The position numbers were made by a program, and so were the translations under genes. A DNA stretch of 64,000 nt from Albifimbria verrucaria (Eukaryota > Ascomycota > Sordariomycetes > Hypocreales > Stachybotryaceae), in NCBI GenBank assembly GCA_020081605.1, contig JAHREC010000018.1:3782001-3846000 (forward strand), given 5' to 3'. Shown here piece after piece: positions 44,006 to 56,101 of this stretch. How positions within the stretch are numbered: position 1 is the first letter of the stretch; each line of letters begins with the position of its first letter. The notes below the pieces were generated by a model. That model ran no database searches and had not been told where the DNA came from. It worked only from the letters and a program-made list of their open reading frames with translations.

Positions 44006-45855
44006 ATGCCGCCCTTTCTTCCATTCGCGGCTCTGTCGCGTGCCACCCGCGCCTCGTCCTTGCCCAAAACCCCGGAACCTCTCGCGGATGCGCAACCAAC
44101 CTCGCCGCCTCGACCGCGACTTCGGCTCAAGAGGCGGAACGCGTCGCATTTACATGCCCCAACACAGCAGTTTTTGGCTTCTGTCGCTGCCGCAGATGTT
44201 CCTATTCCCAGCATCGAAGAACCGTATGTTGTTGACGAAGATATGCTGGACACGCTTCAGCAAGGCACCAACGAGAGGATCTTCTCTCCTCCCAAAACAC
44301 CCGCACCCGGCATCGTGCTTTCGGTATCCCCTCGTCGTTACCCCGATTGGTCCATGACATCAAGCGTGGGCAGCCTCGAGTCGAGCCCTGAATGTGAATC
44401 TAGTCGACCCTCCACCGCGCGCTCAACGCAAACCAGTGCTTCCCTATTCAGCGATTTGGACCAGTGCCTGAGCCCAGGATGGGATCAGGGATGGGATCAA
44501 TCTGAACCTTCTGCAGATGCCGGCGAATCTACTGGCAAAACGCATAAGACGTCGACCATGCCTTCCAGGTCGAGGAAGGCGCGCTGGACCAAAGCTATGA
44601 GTCAGCACTTGTGGTCTACTTACCTGTTGTATCTCCAAGATCCTCACGTTACTCCTTTTCGCATTGGGAAGTGTGGGATTCCACCACATGGTGTCTGCAC
44701 TCGAGTAGCCCGGGAAGCCAAGAGAAGCTGGAAAGGGTGCAGTGCTCAGTTGAGGACTGGGCGCAATCTCGAGGTTCAGGGCCTCGCACCGGCAGGGAAG
44801 TTTCTTCAAGCTTCGTGCAATGGCCACACACCTGCGCAGCTACCCGTGCGCATCTTAGAGAGATGTGCAAGGCTAACGCTGGGAGCACGGTTCGCAGCCA
44901 TCAATACCTTGCCAACAGCCCCACTCCCTATGGCAAGGCAGCGAGCCGTCTCCGGAATCGTCGATTCACGCCAGCACTCTCTCCCTCGGCTTTCTCGAGC
45001 TCAGACATGGCTATATCGTTGGCTGTGAGCACATCAGATTCAATGCAGGCGCATGGGCCGCTAGCTCAGCTCACTCGATCTGAGCCAGACCCCTTCTCTT
45101 CCCAGCCTTCCCTATTGTACGGGCAAATATCACTACTGCCCAGTTGGTTTCTGAACCCCAGAGGCCGCGGCTTGGATCTCCTTCATGGCTCAGAGCTACG
45201 GGCCTAGCTCATCAGCATCCTTGGCTGCTAGTCTTGATATCAGCCTGGAAACACCCAGGCAAGCTCAAACACTGGGTCACCAGCGAGGTCTGCAGTCGCC
45301 CGCCCGAGTGACACGCAGCCGCTCCAATACGCAGAAGCGCCGGGATAGGCAGCCTCTGTTTGAGCCTCGCAGGATCAAACGTCCTAGTCTTGGATCCGAC
45401 TTGTGGGCAGATCCCACAGCCACTGAAGACGCGCCGGTCGGGGTCTTACCTATGGCCGAGTTTAGCTCTACCACATCTAAGCAGTGCGATGATCTTTTCG
45501 TACCTCGAGCCAACATTCAGGAGCTTTTTGAGACGACACAAACATCTTCATCGCGGATCAAAACAGACGCCAAGGTCCGCCGCAATCTATCGATTGCTCT
45601 AGAAGGCCCCCAAGATTGGGCTCGCCATTCACCTTTGCTGGCAACAGCCGATCGGTTCCCAATCGCTTCTCCAGCCCTGCAGCCCTCACTAATGATGCTG
45701 CACGGCGCCCCTTTGCCACTGTTCAGCAACCTTCGGAGAATGTTGTTACCACCCCCAAAACATCCCTTGCTAGTCGCCTCGCCTACATTGACGAACGACT
45801 CCGGGATTTCCGCCGTCGTGATCCTACACGCCGACGATCCGACTCACCGCTATAA
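44006..45855 (+). CDS. Conserved fungal protein of unknown function, frame-broken
   Basis: Single-exon gene beginning MPPFLPFAALSRATRASSLP. After a disordered, acidic region comes a distinct block: RKARWTKAMSQHLWSTYLLY, LQDPHVTPFRIGKCGIPPHG, CTRVAREAKRSWKG, then FVQWPHTCAATRAHLREMCK. The Trp/Arg-rich, mainly helical look and Ser-rich flanks would suit a nuclear factor, but I do not recognise a named domain. The C-terminus is LASRLAYIDERLRDFRRRDP with a basic end. Four missing bases (G 44795-44797, G 45121-45123, near 45180-45184, C 45607-45611) split it; corrected length is 617 aa. A long pyrimidine-rich leader precedes it. Function not assigned. Confidence 0.7.
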
Positions 45856-47184
45856 GGGCCTTCTCCATGTATAATAACCACTTAATACTTTCCCATCTTA
45901 CGATTACGAGGTTTATGGATTATATCTACTAAGAGCCGGCGGCAGCTTTATTTTAAAGCTATTCTGTTGGGACGACTCCCATGCTTTACCATACTAGACG
46001 ACAGTCACATTAGCCAGCGACATCATTGGTGCTGCTGAATTCCACACCACGACAGCGAAATTTTCCTTGCCCTCTTTGCTTTGGACAACTTGGCACGACG
46101 AATCGGCGTGCGAACAGAGTTTTGTTTTGCAGAAAGGGGCCTTGGAAGCTTGGCTCTTCAATGTTTGCGAAGTGCTGCGCTTTTACCAACGAGTGATGAA
46201 TGGACGCAGGAGGTGGTTGCGTCCAGTATGACTGGATAGTTTTATGAACATTATGACGAAACGACGAATTCAACTACACTCGGAATCTCCAAGAGTGGCT
46301 CTCCACTACACACCATACTTTTCCTTATCTTGTCACTCTTCTTTTCTTTTTACGTTGTCTATGTAACCTTTCAATCTTGTGGCTTACGTGCCCGATGGAT
46401 GGTGAAATAGCGTTCATAACGAGGATATATGATGTACACGTTGTTCGGCTACATCAGACATTCCGCAGCGATAGGCTTTAGTGTTTATAGCACGATATAT
46501 GAAATATACTTATGAGACATGCAAACCCTGCTCCTCGTTGTGTGGCTGGCTCCTCTGGTCTATGACTCTGAGAATGTAGTGACTAACACTCAGCTTCTGG
46601 TCCACGACATCCCACATAACCACCTTGAAGAAGTTGAGACGAACAGCCAGTGGCTGAAGTAAGACATGCGTATTCATAACGGGTGGAGGTTGGAGGTGGC
46701 TGGGCCGACACGTGTAGTCAAAGTCAAACACAACTCCCTGAGCTGGACGAAGCAGATACCAACCTAACTATATCCCAACAAAGGATGGGGCTTGTTTTGA
46801 TCGACGACTGTTTGGGTCAAAACCTTCGTACAAAGCCATTGTTTCAGACATGGGCCTGAAAGCTTAAAAGGCTGAGCCAAAAACAATTTACATCACAAAG
46901 GCACGGTGGAGACCACTAGGGGACTGCGTTTAGTTTATGCGAATTTCATCTTCATGGTCTTCGTTTCAGTCAACACCTTTCTCCCCGGGAAAAGCGCCAA
47001 GTGCCGACTCCAAGCTATGCTGTCTTTGTAAAACGGGTATATACAAGAAACGAGGCCCAAAAATAAACCTCCCGAGACATTAGCATCTGTGTGAACCCTG
47101 TCCATAGTGTGGTAATTATACGCATGTCAAATGCGGTGCCACATCCTTGCACTCTAGGTATTTCCATTTCCAGCTCCTACTGCT
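45856..47184. other. Intergenic, tail to tail
   Basis: Between the convergent 44-kb gene and the BTB gene. Only short ORFs, for example 46510-46731 (-) with no family resemblance. No RNA gene seen. Confidence 0.5.
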
Positions 47185-48259
47185 TCATTTCAGTGTACTT
47201 GAGATTGACCGGACGTGCTTTACCGCCTTGGTCATCTCCTCGTCCCACCTTTCGTCTGACAGGGCGAGGTTGGTGAAAGATTCATTCTCTCGGTGTGAAG
47301 GCGCTGACAGGCCGGTCAGGACGAGCTCCGAAGAGCGGCCCATGTCCAGAGACCGACCCTCGGGACCGACCATGGCGTGGGGCAGCGGCGCTGGCCAACA
47401 GCGGCGCGGTGGGAGTGGAAGGAGCACTCGCGGAAACCAAAGGCTCGCTCATCGTTGCGCAGCTTGTTGGCCGGGATGCGCAGCTGGGGGTTCTTAAGAC
47501 GGATGTCCAAGCGGGAGGCCTTGATCTTGCGCATGTGCATGCTGTAATCCATCTCAAACTCAGGTAGGGTCTCAAGCAGCTTCTGGAAATGTGAAGGGTC
47601 TGAGGTGTCCGAGTCCTGGGGTGGAACTTCATGTGGGAACCGCCGGCCATGGAGAAGGCAACCATTGCGACAGCCCAGCGGCGAAGGCGTACAGAAGGAA
47701 GGGACTCGCACTTGGTGTAGAGATAGGAGATGAGGCTGGGAGGAACGTCCCAGTCGCAGCGCAGGTAGAGGTCCTGGAGGGCGTCCATGGCGAGGTCCTG
47801 CAGGTGGAAAATGGAAAGGTGAGAAGCGAAGAGATGCAAGTGAATGAGGGCCCAGTGGAACTCGCGGGTGGCCTGGTGGCTCGTCTCATGGGCAGTGGTG
47901 ATGGCGTCGTCGAGGAAGCATCGGAAGGTGGAGCGAGAGTGCAGCCACTCAATGAAGAGGGCGAACATGGCAGGCGACTCGCCAGGCAGCCATAGTGAGA
48001 CCGACTTGGACTGGGAAGGATCCCTGATCTGTTCCCGGAAGAATGACGATACGGCGCAGAGCAGCTTCTTGTTGGCCTTGAACTTGACCTGCTTGGGACC
48101 AATGAGGACGGTGGCGCGTTCGGATCGTGTGGAGGACGTCGACGAGGACGAAGTCGAGGATGACTTGGTCAAGGTAGATTTGGCTGATGACGACGACATC
48201 TTGTTGAAGCCGTGTGAGTGGTGGTGAGGTAAAGACTCGAGAGGATGAACGGGAACCAT
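47185..48259 (-). CDS. BTB/POZ-domain protein, frame-broken
   Basis: A Ser-rich leader is followed by TVLIGPKQVKFKANKKLLCA and VSSFFREQIRDP, the opening strand and helix of a fungal BTB domain, then AMFALFIEWLHSRSTF and LHLHLFASHLSIFHLQDLAM, typical of the BTB proteins that take part in protein interaction. Downstream are SHFQKLLETLPEFEMDYSMH and a C-terminus SFTNLALSDERWDEEMTKAV. Two missing bases, both in four-base G runs on the + strand (47618-47621 and 47379-47382), split it; corrected length is 358 aa. ATG at 48259 gives the full ORF; an inner ATG at 48199 (MSSSSAKSTL) is equally plausible. Partner unknown; no Kelch or MATH domain seen. Confidence 0.78.
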
Positions 48260-49284
48260 GACAGCGGTGGTGCTTGGCTTATCTGTCGCTTAGCCGAGTC
48301 GTCGTGTATAAGGGGCTCGAGTCGGTGCGCGTTCGCTCGTTCCCCAGTAAGCTGAGAGGCGGTACCCGATCTGACGGGGACAGCAGGGGAGCGACGACAA
48401 GGGCACAGCCGTGAGTAAGATGGAAATTCGCGAATTGTCGTGAGAAGACCGGCCGCCAGAGGGTCCGTGAGAAAGGTCAAGAAAAAGAAGGCGTGTTGTA
48501 CTAAATAGGTTGGCTTTACGGCAGAACGGAGGAACCAGCCCAGTCGAGAAGAGAACAACAAAAACAAGACGGACAAAGAGGAGGTGAGGAGAGGGAAGAC
48601 GCAAGTTTAATATGGTGAAACGCGGAGAGGGTGGGAAAAAGAAGGTCAACTTCGGGTGAGAGGCCGTGTTTATCTCGGAACCAGACGAGACGAGGGACGA
48701 CAAAGCAAGCTCCGAGCCAGTCAGAGAAGAGAAGCAGATGGGAAGAGGAAACCTGGCGACGCACGATGACGGGGAGAGGAGGGATGAAGAAAGAGGATTG
48801 AAGGAATTAAGAGTCGGTTGGTCAAGGGACGAGGAGGTCAGAGAGGAGGAGGTCAGAGTCCAGGCCAAGGGTACCTCGAGGCACCACACGATTTGGCGTG
48901 GCAGCTGAGGTTCCTCAACGTCCCGCCCTCCCCGATCTGGGCAAAACTCGAAACATTGGCTGGGCTGAGCAGGGAGGTCCGAAACACTGGGATCCTGGCT
49001 CCTCTGGGAACCACGAGCCAATGGCGCCGGAGGATCGGTCCCCTACCCAGGGCCTGGCAACGCATCCCAGCCCGGAGCGGTGTGGCAGGGGTCGTGACGT
49101 TTCAATGCCCTGCGCCCTCTTCAATTGGCGACGCTGCTCAGGCGCCTCGCGAGCCAATGGGACGCCCGTCTCCCGGTGCGTCGCAGTTATACGAAAGGAT
49201 GCTTTTGGGGAACACGGACGTAGCATTCCCACGTGAGCCTTGCTGCTGTGTGGGTGCGTCTACGCATGCGCATGCAATGTCTTT

Positions 49285-49312
49285 GCGTGTGTGTGTGTGT
49301 ATGTGCGTGTAT
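49285..49312 (+). repeat. GT-rich microsatellite
   Basis: GCGTGTGTGTGTGTGTATGT-type run, imperfect. Noncoding. Confidence 0.75.
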
Positions 49313-50264
49313 GCAGGATCATCGAACGCCGGCCTGGCCTGGCCCTTTGACGGCCGCCCCCATAACTGCCCCTTAGCATTCTCTTCTGCAACCGTCCCGG
49401 CCCATCTTTTGACGATGGCGAGGGTGGACGGAGATGGGCCCCATATGAGAGAGGCGAGCAACAAGACGGCGAAGAGCAAGCGAAATGCGACAAAGAATCC
49501 CCACCCTGGGCCAGGGACGGCCGCATTAATCGTGAGCTTGTTTGCTGGTCAACAGCCCCAGGTCCGAGCTCAGCTGCGCCCTGGTTCGCTCACCTCGCTT
49601 GTTCGCGTGGCACCAGCGCGCTTCCCTTCCATTTCCGCCATGGCCATCTGGGCAGTTTAGGAACTCGGCCAGAGCCAAGGGGTGGCCGCAGGTTCTGCCC
49701 ATGGAACCCGAATGTGGTACGTTGAGCCACGCGACACGATGCCATCGAGGGCCACGCATGGGCCGATTTGTTTCGACCGTCGAGCGGTTTCTATTTTCAA
49801 GTACAGAGTAGATGCCGATGCCCTTCGCTGCGGCCTGCACACGTCATGGCGCGGGTTGGTGAGACAAGCAGAGCCACCGGCTGCCAACTTACGTCGGCGC
49901 TGTCAACCTCCAACGTGTCTCACATTGTTCGTTGGTCTTTTCTTTCTTTATTTCCCACGTTGTTTCGAAACCGACGAATGCGCGTTTCCTCTTGATGAAC
50001 AACCGTCTGATGAAGGAGAGCGGATCCGACAGCGCACAGAGCACGTATGGGTCCTGGGTAAATGAGAGGGAAGGATCTGGCCGTCTCACCAGACCGATGT
50101 TAGTGGGAAGGAAAAGAACTGGAGAGTCAAAGGCCGCTAACGCTCGGTGCTCTAGCCAAGGGAATGAGCAGCCTGTGGCTACCGAGCCACGCATTCTCAC
50201 TGGCCTTTGCTCGGGCTGTGTTTGGTGCCCGTAGGTTGGAAATGGAGGAAGTTGCACAGGTGAA

Positions 50265-50312
50265 TGGTTAGTTGGTTAGTGGGTTAGTTGGTTGGCTGTC
50301 TTAGTGGGTTAA
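50265..50312 (+). repeat. GGTTAGT-like short tandem repeat
   Basis: Four or five degenerate copies of GGTTAGT(T/G)G. It resembles a telomere-like motif only superficially (TTAGT, not TTAGGG) and lies inside a gene-bearing region. Probably a simple repeat. Confidence 0.55.
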
Positions 50313-51827
50313 ACCCCCAATGGAGAAGCATCCAGCGAAATGCCCTCCTTGGTCCATCATTGCAAAGCCACTTCCCTGCTGTCCATCATCATCATCATCA
50401 CCCCAAACTCAGCCCAACTCAACCAACTCTTCTTCCCTAACACCAACCCAAATATAACCCCAAAACAAACAACACGACACGACACGATACACAAGCGACA
50501 CAAAACACAAAGGCCTCCTGTCCTCTGACTCTGAGTAAGCACTTTCAAGCAGACGCAGACACGCTGGCTCGGAACTCTCACAACTTGCGACACGCAAAAG
50601 CCATGCACGGGACAGAAACAACCACCGGAAGGCCAATATCGCTTGAACCCGTCACTTTCGCTTGGTCAATCTGATACAGAGTCGCCGTCTACGCGCCAGC
50701 CAACCACAGGGCCCGCAACCCTTGCTCCAGCCAGACTACGGTACCCGAAGACCCAGCGCTCTCCCCCTGCCCTACCCTACCCCAGGGACCCCAGTGAGGG
50801 AAAGGGAAGGGCTCAATAGCCGAAGGACAGTCAGGGTGAGGCAAAGTAGGCCCCCATTACTGTGATTAAGCAGCATTGATTGCCCTCTGTACCGTTGGTT
50901 CCCAGTGGCCGGTCGATCTGCTTCTATTCTAGGAACACTTGCCGTTCCCATCCAACCCCCAATGCCGTACATGGTCATTCCTTGTACAAAAGAAAACGGC
51001 ATCAATCCCAAATTTGACCTGTGACTCTTGACGTTTCTGGTCTTTTTATTTCTGGCACCTCCCTCCCCAAATCGACTCGTCGCTGATCCTCTTTCGAGCC
51101 AATCCATCCCATCTTGACACGGAACTCGCCCCCTTCATCACTGGCTGCTGGGCAGTGAGTTTGTTCTACTTGCACGAGGCCGTCTTGTCTCAGGTAATTT
51201 TACCTCTCTATTCTATTGACGTATACATCTATTGTAGTCGCCATGAAACATTCCGTGCGCGCCCTCTGGCGCTTGTTCGCAACGCAAGTATTGTAATTAG
51301 CCGCAGCCCGTTGTCCCAAGAGTCAAAGACCCTTCTGCATAATCGCGATTGTCCCGCGTCCATGACCGTTTCCTGTCCCGAATTGATTACCCGAAACTGC
51401 GCAACAAACCAGCGTCATGCTTGCCTCCTGCAAAATGGAGATCCTTAACGCGCCAACAATAAAATAGCAACCATGAAACCTGGGTATCTCTCTCGCACCA
51501 TCTCGCATCAACGAGTCCACGTACGCCGCCGAGAAGTAGCAAGCAAATTAGGACCACCCAACTCCCTGCAATGTGACGCCTTGTCCACCGATCAGTTCGG
51601 TGTTCCAAATTCCCAAATGCATCCCAATCACTCGTCATCTGCGAGAGACCATCTTGCACCATTTACGTCATGTTCATCTGTGCCGAGTGCGCATGATCCA
51701 CCTGTCCATTCGGCAGACTCGCAGGGATATCCCCTTCATCCGAACCCGAATCAGTACCCGGGCTGCTATCGCCAGTCTTATTTTCGTCGCCGTCGATCTG
51801 CATGGGCTCCGCCGCAGATGTTCCTGC

Positions 51828-53779
51828 TTAGTTATTTTGGCGAGCTTGGCCATCAGGAATCAGTCGTGGCTGTGACGGCGTGAGGAATGCCGTAGGATCA
51901 ACGTGCTCAGCCGTTGCCGATGGGTTCGAGAGACCTCCCATCTCTGACAGTGGCACCCTCTGCACTGGCGGGGCCGTAGGTGTATCCGTGTCCATGTCAT
52001 CCGCGCGGGATCGCTTCTTGGAAGTTGAGCGCGCGGCATCAGGCGTAGCACCGTCAACGATGCGGCTGTGATCAGCTCCCAGCTGTGCCTTGGATCGCCG
52101 CGAACGTAAGCGGATCCCGTACTTCTTCCGTGTCATGCTCTGCTTGGTATTGAAACGATTCTTCAACTTCGCAAGCTCCTCCTCCTGTTCGTATTTAGAG
52201 CGGCCGTCTTGCATAGCTTTCCGCATCAAGTCCCCGTAATGAGCTTCCACTGCCTGCATCTCCCTGTCAAAGTTGGCACGCTGATCGGGAGTAAGGCTAG
52301 CATAAGGGTCATCGCTCGGTGTCGATAGCTGGCTCGATGGCATCGGCTTGCTTGGCGTCTCTGGCTTGGCTGGCGCGGGTGTCCGAATTTTTGGTGCGCT
52401 GCTCAGTGGTTGAGTTGGCGTGGCCGTTTGGGTATTGACTCCAAGATACGCCAAAACCTGGTTCAGCCTCTCTGGGGTGTACACACCACAAACATTAGTC
52501 TTCCGGTGGTAATACAACCCGCCATTGCTGCCAAAGTGGCAACCACAGTGAGGGCAAATGTCCCTGTTAAACCTGGACGCATCTGCTTCTTTGTGCTCAC
52601 AGGCGTTCTTCAGTGTATGCTAGGCTTTGTCAGTAAATAGATCTAGAGTTGTGATTGCAGAGACTCACATGATGAAGGGCATCTGGGCCGCTACACGGCC
52701 GGCCACAGCGAGCACAAAACTGCACACCGCTGGATACACCTGGTCGTGGTTGCTCCGGTGTGCCAACCGGCAACGGTTGAGAGGGAACTGGTGGCGGTTG
52801 GTTGTTGGCCATCGCACTGCCTTGTGGTGCAGGGTAATGAACCACGGGTCGTGCTCCGGGTGCGTGTGCTAGGGGTTGCCAGGTGGTTTGGGAACTTGGG
52901 CTGCCGATGAGCGTGCAGGAAGATGTGGAACAGGGCGCGGTCCTGATGGGTAGACGTGCTCCGGTCCCAATTCACTCTTGTCTTCGACAATGTCCTCCAC
53001 GTCGTAACCAAGGCGCTCGGCTCTCGCTAGAGCGTTGACGAGCTGACGTGCCGGCACGGTTTCAAGCCGTCGAGCAAGTGCTTGGTCCAGGAACTTGCTG
53101 CTGCATTTCGAAAGCATCAAGTCAGCGACTTCATCGAGGTCTTCCGTCGTAAGATGCTGAATGATGCGCCCTTTGGAGGTCTGAACCATCTTTTGGCCAA
53201 AGTCTTGGACAGCGCGGTCAAGTGTTGCAGGAGTTGCTTGGTGCAGCATAGCATTCAGCTATATCTTGATTAGCAATAATTCGGTGGGTTTGGAGGTGAG
53301 ACACGTAGATGATGAAGAATCAGTGGTTGTTTCAGACTTACAACGAAAGCAGCATGATACTCCGAACCGAGCAGGCAAACAGTCCAATGGTCTCGAACAA
53401 CCTGGCGCACAATCTGCGGGCTTGCCTGCTTCATGAGCCTGGTAAGCTCAGCATACTCTGGTGCGTCTGCGAAGCCTTTGGCCGCGCCTGTCTCAGGCGA
53501 AGAAGACATGAGCGGCGATGGAGTTCCAGCAGGCTGCCCGTTCTTAACTGGTCCAGACTGCGAAGGAGTCAACATGCGAGGGAGAGTGACCCCGGCAGAC
53601 GCGAGGCTGTCCCGTTTACTTGTAAGGCTCCAGGTTGAGGCGCAAACGTGCTTGATGCTGATCCATTCGTGTGAGGCGACAGGGAGAGGCGCTGGCCAAT
53701 AGCTGGTGAAGTCGGCGCACTCTGTATCTGTATGGGGAAGGCGCACAGCGAGCCCGCTGTTCGGTTGCGGCCCTTCCAT
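51828..53779 (-). CDS. Zinc-finger protein conserved in fungi, frame-broken
   Basis: Three exons (53779-53342, 53258-52669, 52619-51828). A helical domain opens the folded part: APEYAELTRLMKQASPQIVR, LNAMLHQATPATLDRAVQDF and DLMLSKCSSKFLDQALARRL. Two Cys/His fingers follow: CARCGRPCSGPDALHHHTLK with NACEH (spliced across intron 2) and CPHCGCHFGSNGGLYYHRKT with NVCG. A coiled segment (SLTPDQRANFDREMQAVEAH) and a basic stretch (TRKKYGIRLRSRRSKAQL) suggest nucleic-acid contact. Breaks: extra C 53734-53737, missing C 53590-53593, missing base 52890-52892. Corrected length is 606 aa. I do not know a named family. Probably nuclear. Confidence 0.72.
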
Positions 53780-54907
53780 CTTGAGAAGCCCGTCAAGTGT
53801 GCGTGCGCAGTGAGTTGCAGCGCGTTGGTGGCGGCGAGGTGCGATGGTGTACGCCGTAGGTCTTCATGTAAGTCGCGATGCTACGGTGAGAGTTGAACCA
53901 CCTGCCAAGAGAGTAGGATTCGCTGTTGTAATAGCACGTTATGTAGGTGTAGTGGGGATATCGAAAGTTATAAGCTGCAAGGGAAGGCAGCAGGGGAAGA
54001 TAACTTATAACTAAGTGTTAGTGCATCTGCTAGCGCGTTATCTACGTGCCCCGTTTTTTCTTTTTCTTATTTGTTTCTCTTTCCGTTATATCATAGTAAT
54101 ACACTTCTGCCTAATATATTAGGCCAATAATACTAATAATATTCTTATTCCCTGCCAAGGCACTTGAACAATATTTTCTCTTTTACTGTAGCTGTCGAAC
54201 TTCAGTGGCTGCATGCGGATCCACTAGTACCCACCGTTATGACACATAGCACCTAACTTAATATACTTTGCATACTGACAGCCACTGCTGAAGCCCTCAA
54301 TATCTTAATTCATGACCTATAGTCTTGGTGCTTGTCAATAGCATGAATATATGCCAACGCATGGCCTGTTTCTCAGGGGCTGACTGCTCCCCATGTTCGC
54401 TGTCATGCAGCCACAGAGTCTTGTCAAAGTCGCTTATTTACAGTTAAATCCTTCTGCCTTAATTTATCGCTAATATCTAAGGGGCCGGGCCTGTATTCCA
54501 AATGACTTTTGGCTTGGGGCCTTTATATATTATATATTAAAAGCCCATTTCGGAAGTGAATCGGCTCCACCCTTCTCGGACATGCCTACCCTAAGCCATA
54601 ACTCCGAACATCACCATTTTAAAGACCATGGATTTCGTTACTTGACAATTTATTTATGAGTGCTTCATTGGTCTGTTTGGCTACATATCCGTGTATTATA
54701 CTATGCAGGATGACACATCATATCCTGCTCATAAATGATCCATCCCTCTGCTTCGTGAAAGTCTCCATCATCTTGTAACAGAGGAGGCTAACCCAAATGC
54801 AGCTTTCAGCTCTCATAACCTAACTACCGTGTAAACTTACCGGGCGTATGACTGCACCATTGCCATCATCTTCCTTTGGCAGCCATATCCATCTCAACCG
54901 CTTCTCT
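53780..54907. other. AT-rich intergenic
   Basis: AT-rich from about 53920, strongest about 54020-54160 and 54520-54560. No gene or repeat family recognised. Confidence 0.5.
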
Positions 54908-55678
54908 CTACGGTTGACATGGGTTGTGAGTTTTCTTCACATTAACCATATTGGTAGTCATGAACCAAGGGTTCCGAGCCACAACCATCCATTGTAATCT
55001 ATTGTCTCGCAATTGAGCGGTTAGGGAACTGACTTTGATTCGTCTTGTCCTAGGGAGATGCTGCCTCCGCTTTTGCAACTCTGCACGGCCTGCCTCGGTC
55101 CAGAACACGTCCTGAAGGTGCTTCGCATTCTGTTGCGTCGAGTTGGCAAATCTCTCGAGAAGGACATCCACGCTATCACATGAAGAGTTGCGCAGCCCCT
55201 GTCCGTTGGGTAATCTATGGCGCCCAAAAGTCGAATCGCGCCGACAGTGTGTGCCTTCAGCAAATATGGCATCGACTTGTTGCTCAGTAAAGCCCATACT
55301 TCTAAGGCGCCGGATTACCATATTCTCGCGATTGTGAACTAGCTGGGCATAGTGTTCGAACCAGAGTCTGTCGTACCAGCGATAACGCGGTTGAGTTGCC
55401 AACGGCGACAGCGACCGAAGCGTGATCCTTTCGAGCCCGTACTCTATGGCTCGCTGATGACGCCGGCGCCAAAGCGCGAAGCAGCAATCTGAGTGGACCA
55501 TGCAAGCCTCGAAGTCCACGATCACGTCTTCAAGAGCCGCAAGCCTGCGGATATGTCTTTCCCTGGAAGGACCATCGGGGACGAGGTCCTCAGGGCGATA
55601 CAGGGTGGCAAATTTCTGGTCGAAGGCGCCCCATATAAAGGCCGATGTGGTCGGCTTATCAGAGTTATTGGTATCCAT
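54908..55678 (-). CDS. Hypothetical protein, orphan
   Basis: A clean 256-aa single-exon ORF from ATG 55678. Segments: FIWGAFDQKFATLYRPEDLV, ERHIRRLAALEDVIVDFEAC, RWYDRLWFEHYAQLVHNREN and LRSMGFTEQQVDAIFAEGTH. The last resembles a UBA-like helix turn only weakly. The protein is Arg/Trp-rich and mostly helical, with no signal peptide or membrane span. It is flanked by AT-rich DNA on the 3' side. I recognise no family. Its freedom from frame breaks may reflect its shortness. Confidence 0.55.
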   Translation of the reverse strand: MDTNNSDKPTTSAFIWGAFDQKFATLYRPEDLVPDGPSRERHIRRLAALEDVIVDFEACMVHSDCCFALWRRRHQRAIEYGLERITLRSLSPLATQPRYRWYDRLWFEHYAQLVHNRENMVIRRLRSMGFTEQQVDAIFAEGTHCRRDSTFGRHRLPNGQGLRNSSCDSVDVLLERFANSTQQNAKHLQDVFWTEAGRAELQKRRQHLPRTRRIKVSSLTAQLRDNRLQWMVVARNPWFMTTNMVNVKKTHNPCQP

Positions 55679-56101
55679 TTCTTGCTGGGTTTACCGTGTG
55701 TAGCTCTTTCGTAACCCGGTATAGCTGACTTCACGGGAATGATATACGCTTGTTGTGCAGGTTTCAAGATGTGGTGCGAACAATGGTGTTGACAGGAAAA
55801 GACAGCCAGCAAAGGATATATGAGAGAAAGAAGAAAACTAAATAGGTAAGAAGTATGACTGCAACACGGCCCTGCCAGTGAGTTAATGATGTGCCTATGT
55901 AATATTCCTTGGTCACGGTAACACTACGTCTCTTTCACGACGGATGGATGCATATACGGAGTACAAGGCAGAATATCAAATACCAAGCTGCAGCAGCTAC
56001 CCCAGCGGACTACAACCCAACGCCATGTACATTACATACCCCAAGAAAGACCCTGACCGAGTCGCTTGCAATATTTCTGTCGTTCAAACACATGGTATTA
56101 A
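55679..56101. other. Intergenic spacer
   Basis: Upstream of the 54.9-kb ORF and downstream of the annexin gene. No gene seen. Confidence 0.5.

Larger units (their letters stand above)
48260..51827. other. Noncoding interval, leader of the BTB gene
   Basis: The first 750 nt are purine-rich on + (pyrimidine-rich on the BTB strand) and likely leader/promoter; a 243-aa minus ORF there is low complexity and not supported. Contains a GT microsatellite (about 49285-49312) and a GGTTAGT-like repeat (50265-50312). No other gene is supported. Confidence 0.45.

Noticed and set aside
48290..49021. 243-aa minus ORF upstream of the BTB gene
   Set aside because: Low-complexity Ser/Leu/Pro translation of a pyrimidine-rich leader; no domain or homology signal.
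50265..50312. Telomere-like repeat
   Set aside because: The unit is GGTTAGT with variants, not TTAGGG; it is short and lies between ordinary genes.
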